NCBI GenBank assembly: GCA_965221575.1
Contig: CBDCSM010000011.1
Location: 310,001-374,000 of the forward strand
Origin: JAPPHA01 sp965221575
GTDB lineage: Bacteria; Pseudomonadota; Alphaproteobacteria; Rhodobacterales; Rhodobacteraceae
Length of the DNA: 64,000 nt
Direction of reading: 5' to 3'
Of the stretch, positions 36,937 to 44,640 are shown in pieces. A model generated the notes under the pieces. It saw nothing but the letters and a program-made list of their open reading frames with translations, was not told where the DNA came from and ran no database searches. Each line of letters opens with the position of its first letter. The first letter of the stretch is position 1. The position numbers and the translations under genes are program-made.

Positions 36937-37340
36937 TTCGGGGCTCTAGTGCGGCAGGAATTCACTTGCAAGAACTCGTACATGCTGCCGTTTACCCGAA
37001 CCTGTAAAGGACAACGCTTGACCATACTGGTCGGCTCCGTATTCGACCAGTTCGGGATGGTCAGAGCTCGAAAGGAAAGTTCCCTGTGAACCCGACAAAG
37101 CTCGCATCCCGCAGGAGTTTCAGAGAAACAGGGAAACGTCAATCTTGAGCTTGGCTGCATACTCGGTAAACTCGATCGGGAGTGGATTTGCTCCTTTGTC
37201 ATGGACGATGCGGAAACACCGCCAAATCACGATGGAATTGCTTGTACCTGACCTGAAACCCCCGGTGGCAGGATGATGAAACTTGTCCGCGAGCCAAAAG
37301 CTGCCGGCTTGGATGTGGATATCAATCGGACCCTCCGAAC
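36937..37340. other. Intergenic region between pobA and the MNT gene
   Basis: These 404 bases have no supported gene. They should hold the promoters for pobA and the HEPN/MNT pair. Short frames on both strands show no recognisable protein. Confidence 0.45.
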
Positions 37341-37646
37341 ATGAACCCGCAAATATCGATCCCAAAGACCGAGCTCGCCACCTTCTGCCGTGCACATGGT
37401 ATCCGGCGGTTTGCGATTTTCGGTTCGGCTTTACGGGCCGATTTCGGGCCGGAGAGCGACATCGACGTACTGGTTGAGTTCGCCCCCGACCGCGTTCCCG
37501 GACTACTGGGCGTCGCTGGCATGGAGATAGAATTGTCGGACCTGTTCGGCGGTCGAAGAGTGGAACTTCGCACCCCCGAGGATCTGAGCGGGTATTTCCG
37601 CCAAGAGGTCCTCGATTCGGCCGAAGTTCAATATGCGCATGGATGA
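37341..37646 (+). CDS. Minimal nucleotidyltransferase antitoxin (MNT)
   Basis: About 101 residues. The nucleotidyltransferase motif is complete: GSALRADFGPESDIDVLVEF (GS at 28-29, catalytic Asp at 40 and 42). In HEPN/MNT pairs the MNT protein adenylylates the HEPN toxin on a Tyr and so silences it. The gene overlaps the HEPN gene by 14 bases, as in known pairs. No strong ribosome binding site is seen before the ATG. Beyond the pair there is no defence-island context. Confidence 0.9.
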   Translation: MNPQISIPKTELATFCRAHGIRRFAIFGSALRADFGPESDIDVLVEFAPDRVPGLLGVAGMEIELSDLFGGRRVELRTPEDLSGYFRQEVLDSAEVQYAHG

Positions 37647-37998
37647 CAAAACCCGACCGCTGCACATGCTCGAAGCTGCGCGTGAAACACAGTCCTTTGC
37701 ACGGGGAAGGACGCTTGACCTCCTTGATTGCGATCGTCAACTCTTGCTTGCGTTGATCAAGGATATTGAAATTGTCGGTGAGGCGGCGGCCCAGGTCACT
37801 GAACCCGGCCGCCGAGATGCACCTGAAATGCCATGGGAATCAATCGTCGGGACGTGCAATCGACTGGTCCATGCGTATTTCGACGTCAACCCCGTTATCG
37901 TCTGGAAGACGGTGGAGGAAGACCGCCCGCAACTGATCGTCATGCTCGAAAACGCTATTTCCGTACGTCCTGACCTGCCTCCGAAGGCGAGGTCATGA
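37633..37998 (+). CDS. HEPN-domain (DUF86) toxin with a substituted active site
   Basis: About 121 residues. It is a four-helix HEPN protein of the HepT type. The family motif is RNxxVHAY; here it reads CNRLVHAY, so the first Arg of the Rx4H ribonuclease motif is Cys75, while His80 and Tyr82 (the AMP acceptor in HepT) remain. FDVNPVIVWKTVEEDRPQL follows, as in relatives. Loss of the Arg should lower or abolish RNase activity. The MNT partner is intact. ATG at 37633 is chosen; one at 37639 is also possible. Confidence 0.88.
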   Translation: MRMDDKTRPLHMLEAARETQSFARGRTLDLLDCDRQLLLALIKDIEIVGEAAAQVTEPGRRDAPEMPWESIVGTCNRLVHAYFDVNPVIVWKTVEEDRPQLIVMLENAISVRPDLPPKARS

Positions 37999-38024
37999 CC
38001 CGCGCGAACACTAATCGGTAGATC

Positions 38025-38387
38025 GTGAATTCACCAAATGATGAACCTGTACGGCGTTGGCGCTGCGATCGGACGGCACGCCCGCTCGATCTCGTCGATG
38101 GACGCCTGTCAACCGGACCTGCCACGGCTTCATCGATCCTCCGGACATTCACGACCCCGGTCTTTTTTCCTGAAATCCCAGTGGCCTTCGTTCTAGAGCG
38201 GATTTGGGAACTTCCCCTGTTCCATGCAATGATCCTGACGCGCGGACACCGGGCACGGCTCATGAACGAACCTGTTGCCATGGGGCTCGCCTCGACTGAC
38301 CCTGAGCTGGTCGCCTCCGCCATCCTGGGCACGCGCGTCCAGAGGCACTTCGAAACATCGCTTGCAAACGGAGAACGCAAGACATGA
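38025..38387 (+). CDS. Unrecognised small protein coupled to the sulfatase gene
   Basis: About 120 residues from a GTG start. I do not recognise it. The stop overlaps the ATG of the sulfatase as ATGA, and codon choice in the last two thirds looks coding. The C-terminus (DPELVASAILGTRVQRHFE) is helix-like and charged. The N-terminus is arginine-rich and may not be translated. It could be a chance frame or a remnant. Confidence 0.35.
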   Translation: MNSPNDEPVRRWRCDRTARPLDLVDGRLSTGPATASSILRTFTTPVFFPEIPVAFVLERIWELPLFHAMILTRGHRARLMNEPVAMGLASTDPELVASAILGTRVQRHFETSLANGERKT

Positions 38388-39877
38388 ACGGTCGGAAACT
38401 GCCGAATGTCGTCCTGATCTTCACCGACAATCAACAGGCCAGTACGCTTGCCTGTTATGGCAATTCTGAAGTCCATACGCCCAATCTGGACCGCCTGGCC
38501 AAGCAGGGAATGGTCTTCGACAATGCCTTCTGTCCAAATGCGTTTTGTTCGCCCTGCCGCGCCTCGGTCCTGACCGGGCTCATGCCATCGCAGCACGGCG
38601 TTCACAGCTGGATCGATGACCGCACCATTGCCGAGTGGCCCGACAACTGGCATGCGCTCGACGGGTTGCGTACGCTGCCGGTGACGTTGCAGGACGCCGG
38701 GTACAGTACTGCGCTCTGCGGAAAATATCATCTCGGTGTGCCCACAAGACCCATGGACGGGTTCGACTACTGGTGCACCATGGCAGACGGGCACGTGCGC
38801 AGTTTCTTCCGCAACCGTATCACGGAAAACGGCGAAACATATGACCACGAAGGTCACACGGTGGATTTCTTTACCCGAAAGGCCATCGCTTTCGTTGCCG
38901 AACAGGTGGCCGCGGACCGATCGTTCTTTCTCTACCTGCCCTATCCGGCCCCTTACGGCCACTGGCCCGCGACACGGGAAGAGGACCGGTGCCGTTACTC
39001 CTCGCTTTACGACGATTGCCCGATGCAATCGGTTCCCCGCGAGGGGCTGAGCAGGGGGTCCGTCGACGGTTTCCTGATGCGGCAAAAACACTCCGGCGGG
39101 GGGTTGGACTACTCCATGACCCTGAGGGCGCCGAACGACCTGGCAACATTGCGGAACTACTATGCCCAGATTTCAATGGTCGATGACGGTGTCGGACAAG
39201 TCATGGAAACGGTGGATCGCCTCGGCATCGCCGAAAACACGATCCTCGTCTTCACATCCGATCATGGGCTCTCCGTCGGCCAGCACGGGTTTTGGGGGCA
39301 CGGCGCCGCGACCTTCCCTTCGAACCTGCACCACGCGGCGCATTCCGTACCGCTCCTGGTCCGTTACACGTCCGAATTCGCGGCGGGCCAGAGGTCAGGC
39401 GTGATGGTGTCGAACATGGACGTCTTCTCGACCATTCTGGACTATGCCGGGCAACCAAACGATCAGGGCGGAATGGCAATGCCAAGTCGCTCGCTCAAGC
39501 CGTTGCTGTCGGGAAACCCTCGGGATTGGGGCGACGACGCGGTCTATTCCGAGCAGGAGGAAACCCGCGTGGTGCGCACCCGGAAATGGGCTTACTTCAA
39601 GCGGTTTGCCGATGCGCCGAATCACCCGATCGGTGACGAGTTGTTCGATGTCGAGGCAGACCCGCAGGAAAAAACCAACCTTGCCTCGGATCCGGCATAT
39701 GCCGAAATTCGCACATCACTGGACGACATGCTGACCGTTTTCTTCGAGAGCCACACCCGGCCTGAAGCTGATCTTTGGGCCGGCGGCGCACCTTTGCAGA
39801 ACAGCGAACGCGAGGAATTCTGGCGCGACGCCTGGGGTGACGGGTGGCAACCCGTCTACCGCTATGGCGATGGCTGA
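38384..39877 (+). CDS. Sulfatase (formylglycine-dependent, type I)
   Basis: About 497 residues. It hydrolyses sulfate esters. The maturation motif is C55-S-P-C-R59, ending in ASVLTG; C55 must be converted to formylglycine. Metal ligands come from DN near residue 15 and from TSDHG near 290. No signal peptide is seen, so it may act in the cytoplasm or use another route. Directly downstream is an FGE-type gene overlapped by the 3' end of this one. The substrate is unknown. Confidence 0.92.
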   Translation: MNGRKLPNVVLIFTDNQQASTLACYGNSEVHTPNLDRLAKQGMVFDNAFCPNAFCSPCRASVLTGLMPSQHGVHSWIDDRTIAEWPDNWHALDGLRTLPVTLQDAGYSTALCGKYHLGVPTRPMDGFDYWCTMADGHVRSFFRNRITENGETYDHEGHTVDFFTRKAIAFVAEQVAADRSFFLYLPYPAPYGHWPATREEDRCRYSSLYDDCPMQSVPREGLSRGSVDGFLMRQKHSGGGLDYSMTLRAPNDLATLRNYYAQISMVDDGVGQVMETVDRLGIAENTILVFTSDHGLSVGQHGFWGHGAATFPSNLHHAAHSVPLLVRYTSEFAAGQRSGVMVSNMDVFSTILDYAGQPNDQGGMAMPSRSLKPLLSGNPRDWGDDAVYSEQEETRVVRTRKWAYFKRFADAPNHPIGDELFDVEADPQEKTNLASDPAYAEIRTSLDDMLTVFFESHTRPEADLWAGGAPLQNSEREEFWRDAWGDGWQPVYRYGDG

Positions 39878-40808
39878 CAGTCCTCCGAATTGTTGTCTCC
39901 CGGGCAAGCCTGCTCGGCGCGCACCTCGGGTAAACCCGCCCGCAAGGCAGGATTCGAGGCAGGGCTCCGCGAAGATGATCGTCATGCCCGGCGGCTGGTT
40001 CCGCATGGGCGCCGCCGACGGTCCGCATCCGGAAGACGGTGAGGGTCCCGTAAGGGACGTATTCGTGGATGCCTTTGCGCTCGCGGCAACGACCCTGACG
40101 GTCGCGGAATTTGCGGAATTCGTGAAATCGACAGGCTACCGGACGCTGGCAGAACGCGTCGGAACCTCGTTCGTATTCCATGCATTCTGCGACCCTGAAG
40201 CGGCTTATCCGGCCATGGCGCAGGCACCATGGTGGCGTCAGGTGCCCGGCGCATTCTGGGGTTCTCCGGACGGGCCTGGCAGTTGCGCAAGGCATCGCCC
40301 TGACCATCCGGTCACCCATGTCGCTTGGGAAGATGCACTGGCCTACTGCCATTGGTCGGGCACACGCCTGCCCACCGAGGCCGAATGGGAATACGCGGCG
40401 CGGGGAGGGCGTGTTGGCGAACCTTTCCCCTGGGGCACGGAACTTGAGCAAGGTCGGATCCATCGCAGCAATGTCTGGCAGGGGGAATTCCCCGACGACA
40501 ACACCTGCGACGATGGATTTGAAGGTACGGCTCCGGTGACGGCTTACGATCCGAACGGGTCGGGGTTCTACAACATGACTGGGAACGTATGGGAGTGGGT
40601 TTCGGACAAGTTCACGGACTTGCATTCCCCGCGCCCTACCAGAAATCCAAAAGGGCCGCTGAACGGATCGACCCTGGTCGCCAAGGGCGGCTCCTATCTC
40701 TGCCACGCGTCTTATTGCATGCGCTACCGGGTGTCATCCCGTCAGCAACTCGCCGAGGACACGACGACAGGAAACCTCGGCTTCCGCGTCGCTTCGGCAG
40801 GGGCATGA
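39864..40808 (+). CDS. Formylglycine-generating enzyme (SUMF1/FGE type)
   Basis: About 314 residues. FGE oxidises the active-site Cys of sulfatases to formylglycine. The domain begins with MIVMPGGWFRMGA and ends with KGGSYLCHASYCMRYR, which keeps both catalytic cysteines (about 280 and 285) that many FGE-like proteins lack. The gene starts inside the sulfatase 3' end (ATG at 39864 or 39870), so the two are co-translated. It could also mature the sulfatase encoded at 61108. Confidence 0.92.
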   Translation: MAMADSPPNCCLPGKPARRAPRVNPPARQDSRQGSAKMIVMPGGWFRMGAADGPHPEDGEGPVRDVFVDAFALAATTLTVAEFAEFVKSTGYRTLAERVGTSFVFHAFCDPEAAYPAMAQAPWWRQVPGAFWGSPDGPGSCARHRPDHPVTHVAWEDALAYCHWSGTRLPTEAEWEYAARGGRVGEPFPWGTELEQGRIHRSNVWQGEFPDDNTCDDGFEGTAPVTAYDPNGSGFYNMTGNVWEWVSDKFTDLHSPRPTRNPKGPLNGSTLVAKGGSYLCHASYCMRYRVSSRQQLAEDTTTGNLGFRVASAGA

Positions 40809-41053
40809 AACACCACGGTAACGATTCCCCGGTTGCGGCATGCACGACCCACCGTAACTCGAGAAAAAAATCTGGGGGGAGCGGCCGTCGTCGATAGCCG
40901 TGAAAGGCATTCGCCAGATCGTTCACGGCGCAAACCGGCCGAGCATGATACCGGATTTATTGGCGTTTCAAGGACCGGCTAATGAGGGGACACCGCTCAC
41001 TCTCCGACAGTGCGAAATGTGTGAACAACGTCCGGGTCGTTGGAATGGAACGA

Positions 41054-41129
41054 TGGTGCCCCCAGAGAGATTCGAACTCCCGACCTACTGATTACAAATC
41101 AGTTGCTCTACCGGCTGAGCTATAGGGGC
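41054..41129 (-). tRNA. tRNA-Thr (anticodon TGT)
   Basis: On the minus strand the sequence folds into a 76-base cloverleaf. The acceptor arms are GCCCCTA and TGGGGGC (one T-G pair). The anticodon loop is CTGATTTGTAATCAG, which places TGT in the anticodon and so reads ACA. The T arm is CGGGAGTTCGAATCTC-like. The 3' CCA is encoded at 41054-41056. It lies alone between the FGE and the iron-permease genes. Confidence 0.97.
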
Positions 41130-41310
41130 TGCGCACAGGCATAAAGGACAAGTCGATCGTCGATGCAAGCCCCATGCTTGCGATTCCATGAGAACGTAAC
41201 ATATTGATGACGTTTGCCGACACCGGTGTTGAACGATCAACTGGCGCCTCCCGACGATCCGTAAGGCGAAACGCTCCCTTGCCTGTCAATCTGAAACTCG
41301 TTTGCCGATA

Positions 41311-42978
41311 TCAACGCTGGCGCCTGAAGGCGGCGGCCATAATGACGACTGACGCCAGCCCGACCAGGATGACGACGACAGCCGCAGAGGACGCGCGCGA
41401 CAGGTCCTCAAGCGATGCGAAGTCGTAGGTTCTTGTCGCCAGGGTGTTGAATCCGAAAGGCCTGAGAAGGAGGGTCGCCGGGAGTTCCTTCACGCAGTCG
41501 ACAAATACCAGCAGTCCCGCGGTCAGCAGCCCTCCCTTGACCAGCGGAATATAAACCTGCCAGACCGTCGCCAAGGGCGACTTGCCAAGCGAACGCGCCG
41601 CGTCGCCGATGGCCGGGTGCCATCTCTCGAACGCGGAGTCCGTTGACGAAAGCGCCAATGCAAAGAACCTGATCGAGTACGCCAGTACGATCGCGGCACC
41701 CGTTCCCGTGATGAGCAGGCCCGGGTCTGCTCCGGTCAGGTAAAGTACCAGGTCTGCGAAGGCGTGGTCGAATGCGGCGAGCGGGATGAGGATACCGATC
41801 CCGAGAACGACGCCAGGGACCGCGTACCCGATCGTTGACAGCGGTGCCAGGAGCGCGATGCCTTCCCTGTACGAGACCCGGATCCCGAATACGAGCATTA
41901 CGGCCGCCGCGACCGTGATGACGGCGGCAGTAAACGACACGTACAACGTGTTCACCGCCGACGCCCAAAGGGTCACGTCACTCCAGATTTCGACTCTCGA
42001 AACGGAGTGATAGAGGATTATGGATACCGGCATCAGAAAGCCCAACAGGACCGGCAGGCTGCAGATCACCGTCGCGGCGAGAGCGCGCAGACCGCTCAGC
42101 TGTTCCGACACGAGATAGATCTGCTTCCGTCCGGGTTGATAGAACCGGGCCTTGTGCCGGCTCAGCCGTTCGGCGACGACGAGAACGACGACGATCGTCA
42201 ACAACAACGAGGAAATCTGGGCGGCGCCAGCGGCGTTGGACGCTTCGAGCCAGGTCGTCATGATGCCGGTCGTCAATGTCTGGACGGCAAAGTATTCGAC
42301 CGTGCCAAAGTCACTGAGGGTTTCCATCATGACAATGGCAACGCCCCCCAGGATCGCCGGGCGAGCGAGTGGCACGGCGATTCGCAGGAACCGGCCCGAG
42401 AAGCCGCAGCCCAGGGTCCGTGCCACTTCGAGCACGTTTGCCGACTGGTCGCGAAAAGCTGCGCGGGCGAGCAGGTAGACGTACGGATACAGCGAGAGCG
42501 ACAGCACCAGGATCGCGCCGGTGCGCGATCGGACCTCCGGAAACCAGTAATCCTGCTTGCTGGACCAGCCGGTCATTTCGCGCATGACGGTTTGAGCCGG
42601 TCCCGCGTATTCCCAGAAGTCGACCAGGGCGTAAGCCGCGATATAGGCAGGAACGGCCAGGGGAAGGAGCAAAGCCCACTCCAGCCACGCTCTCCCCGGG
42701 AAGGAACACATGACCACAAGCCAGGCCGTCGCCGTACCGATGACTCCCGTAATGACCCCGACAGAGGCCATCAGCAGCAGGCTGTTGGCCAGGTAGCGAG
42801 GCAACACCGTGGACACCAGGTGCCCAAAGACTCCTTCCGCAGGAAACGTGGCCATCCAGAGCACCGCGACGACCGGAAAAAGGACGACGACGACGATGGT
42901 CAGCGCCGAAACCGCCCACGTGTCCATGTAGGAACGAACTATCATGAACCGAAGTGAAAATTTCGGGATCGCATTCAT
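41311..42978 (-). CDS. Fused-domain iron-type ABC permease (FbpB/SfuB type)
   Basis: About 555 residues with two six-helix permease halves in one chain, as in FbpB/AfuB/SfuB Fe(III) importers. EAA-loop-like segments are seen in each half (EVARTLGCGFSGRFLRIAVPLARP and DAARSLGKSPLATVWQVYIPL, each within a longer loop). No binding protein or ATPase gene is adjacent, so partners must be elsewhere. Start codons at 42978 (ATG) or 43002 (GTG) are possible. The substrate could be iron or another anion or cation of the FutA/FbpA class. Confidence 0.85.
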   Translation of the reverse strand: MNAIPKFSLRFMIVRSYMDTWAVSALTIVVVVLFPVVAVLWMATFPAEGVFGHLVSTVLPRYLANSLLLMASVGVITGVIGTATAWLVVMCSFPGRAWLEWALLLPLAVPAYIAAYALVDFWEYAGPAQTVMREMTGWSSKQDYWFPEVRSRTGAILVLSLSLYPYVYLLARAAFRDQSANVLEVARTLGCGFSGRFLRIAVPLARPAILGGVAIVMMETLSDFGTVEYFAVQTLTTGIMTTWLEASNAAGAAQISSLLLTIVVVLVVAERLSRHKARFYQPGRKQIYLVSEQLSGLRALAATVICSLPVLLGFLMPVSIILYHSVSRVEIWSDVTLWASAVNTLYVSFTAAVITVAAAVMLVFGIRVSYREGIALLAPLSTIGYAVPGVVLGIGILIPLAAFDHAFADLVLYLTGADPGLLITGTGAAIVLAYSIRFFALALSSTDSAFERWHPAIGDAARSLGKSPLATVWQVYIPLVKGGLLTAGLLVFVDCVKELPATLLLRPFGFNTLATRTYDFASLEDLSRASSAAVVVILVGLASVVIMAAAFRRQR

Positions 42979-43141
42979 CCAAGCGGATTTACCCGAGACC
43001 ACGTGACCTGTCCACGATGGCCGACGTGCGGGCCGATTTGTCGAATTCGGGATCGCCTCGGGCTGCCGTCCACTTGCGAAGCGTGGGCGCCGTGTCTATC
43101 GGACATGTTCGACACATAGTGGCCAAGGAGATCTCGAACCC

Positions 43142-43345
43142 GTGCTTATTGCAGGAATCGTCATTACGCTACTCGGGATTCTCGGCCTCCTCGGATGTGC
43201 CGTCGCCGCGTTTCGTGCCCGACGGTCGATGCAGGAAGGCCAGGTCCTGGCGAACCGCCTCCGCAGCCTGATACCCTGGAATCTGGCCGCGCTGTGTGTT
43301 TCGACGATCGGGTTGGCCATGGTCATCATCGGGATGATCCTCTGA
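43142..43345 (+). CDS. Small membrane protein of unknown function
   Basis: About 67 residues. Two hydrophobic helices (about 2-24 and 46-66) flank a short basic loop (RARRSMQEGQ). The start is GTG, with AAGGAG eleven bases upstream, which supports translation. It is divergent from the iron-type permease gene. The family is not recognised. Confidence 0.72.
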   Translation: MLIAGIVITLLGILGLLGCAVAAFRARRSMQEGQVLANRLRSLIPWNLAALCVSTIGLAMVIIGMIL

Positions 43346-43644
43346 GCCGCGCCCGGTCCTTTGCCGAACCGTTCACTGCCAACCCGGCCACGTTTTTCCG
43401 AAAATGCCGTGAACGTGGATGTTCTCGCACGAAAGCCGTGCGTTGCATTCGCAGGTCATCGCGTGTGACCGTCACCCCGGACGTCGCGTGTTTCCGGGCA
43501 ACGACGTCCCTTTACCTCTTTCCGCACCGACGGAATGTCACATGTTGGACTGTTGACGTGCCTTCACACAGCGTGCCCGGGAGCAATTCGGGAGCAATGC
43601 ACGCGGTCATGTCCCGGTCGCGCTGCCAGATCGGATGTCGCCGT

Positions 43645-44430
43645 TCAATCGACGCAGCAACAATCACGGTGACTGGATGCGGCCGTCACTTCATGGACAG
43701 CGCACGTGATCGCCGCAAGGCATTCCGGCGTTGAAAGCCTGTGATCGGCCCCCTTGATCAGGGTGAGCCGCATGTCGGAAGACTGTGCATGGTTCAGCAG
43801 CCGCAACGCCACAGACGTTTCGACATCCGCGTCGTCGGTTCCGTGCAACAGTCGAACCGGCATATCAAGGACCAGCCGGTCTCTCAGGACCAGGCGCGAG
43901 CGGCCTTCCTCGATGAGCCGTTTGGTAAAGATGCCAGGCTCTTCCGAGTACTCGGAAGGGATTTCAACCCTGCCCCGCTCGATGAGCGATGTGCGCTGTT
44001 CCGGTGACAGGCCTGACCAAACGCTGTCTTCCGTAAAGTCCGGCGCCGCGGCAATACCCACCAGGCCCGCCAAACGCTCCGGGACGGCGCGTGCGACGAG
44101 CAGGGCAATCCAGCCTCCCATTGACGAGCCCACCAGCACCTGCGGCCCTTCCGTCAGGTTGGTAATGACCTCGAGCGCATCCTCGAACCAGTCACCGATA
44201 CATCCGTCGGCGAATTCTTCCGACGACAGGCCGTGCCCGGAATAGTCGAACCGGAGGTATTCCCGGCCAACTCTCGTTGCCCAGTCTTCGAGGTAAAGTG
44301 CCTTCGTCCCTTCCATGTCCGAACTGAACCCGCCAAGAAACACGACCCCGGGACCCGAACCCGTTCGCCTGTGGTACGCCAGCCGCCGACCATGGCGGGT
44401 TTCCAGGAATTCCGGCTTTCCGCTGTGCAT
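43645..44430 (-). CDS. Alpha/beta hydrolase (ABHD10-like)
   Basis: About 261 residues. The nucleophile Ser is in GSSMGG and the catalytic His is in GADHRLS, with GTDDADV holding the Asp. VVFLGGFSSDMEGTKA matches the GG(F/L)xSDMxGxKA segment of ABHD10 proteins, which are thioesterases of acyl-proteins or glucuronides. I set the start at 44430 because GGAGGA lies nine bases before it; longer starts at 44454 and 44523 have no such site. It is divergent from thrS. Confidence 0.85.
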   Translation of the reverse strand: MHSGKPEFLETRHGRRLAYHRRTGSGPGVVFLGGFSSDMEGTKALYLEDWATRVGREYLRFDYSGHGLSSEEFADGCIGDWFEDALEVITNLTEGPQVLVGSSMGGWIALLVARAVPERLAGLVGIAAAPDFTEDSVWSGLSPEQRTSLIERGRVEIPSEYSEEPGIFTKRLIEEGRSRLVLRDRLVLDMPVRLLHGTDDADVETSVALRLLNHAQSSDMRLTLIKGADHRLSTPECLAAITCAVHEVTAASSHRDCCCVD

Positions 44431-44640
44431 TTGAGAGATTCCTCCTGCCTTCATGTCCGTTGTAACCCCGTGACTCGAACGCCCGTGCGTCGTCCGATTA
44501 TGATGCCTGTTCGCCACCATCAAGAACGATCATGGATTTTCCGCCATGAATCGCGTTGACATCCGATTTCGGGCGGACCAAGTCTCGGCACCTTGCAACC
44601 GGGCGTGTCGTAGGCGCCAGATTGATAACGAGGCGGAGTC

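Noticed and set aside
37955..39091. A 378-codon minus frame
   Set aside because: It is antisense to the sulfatase and the HEPN gene region, without protein motifs.
40900..41091. A plus frame ending MVPPERFELPTY
   Set aside because: This sequence is a known artefact of translating the antisense strand of a tRNA gene; the tRNA-Thr at 41054 explains it.
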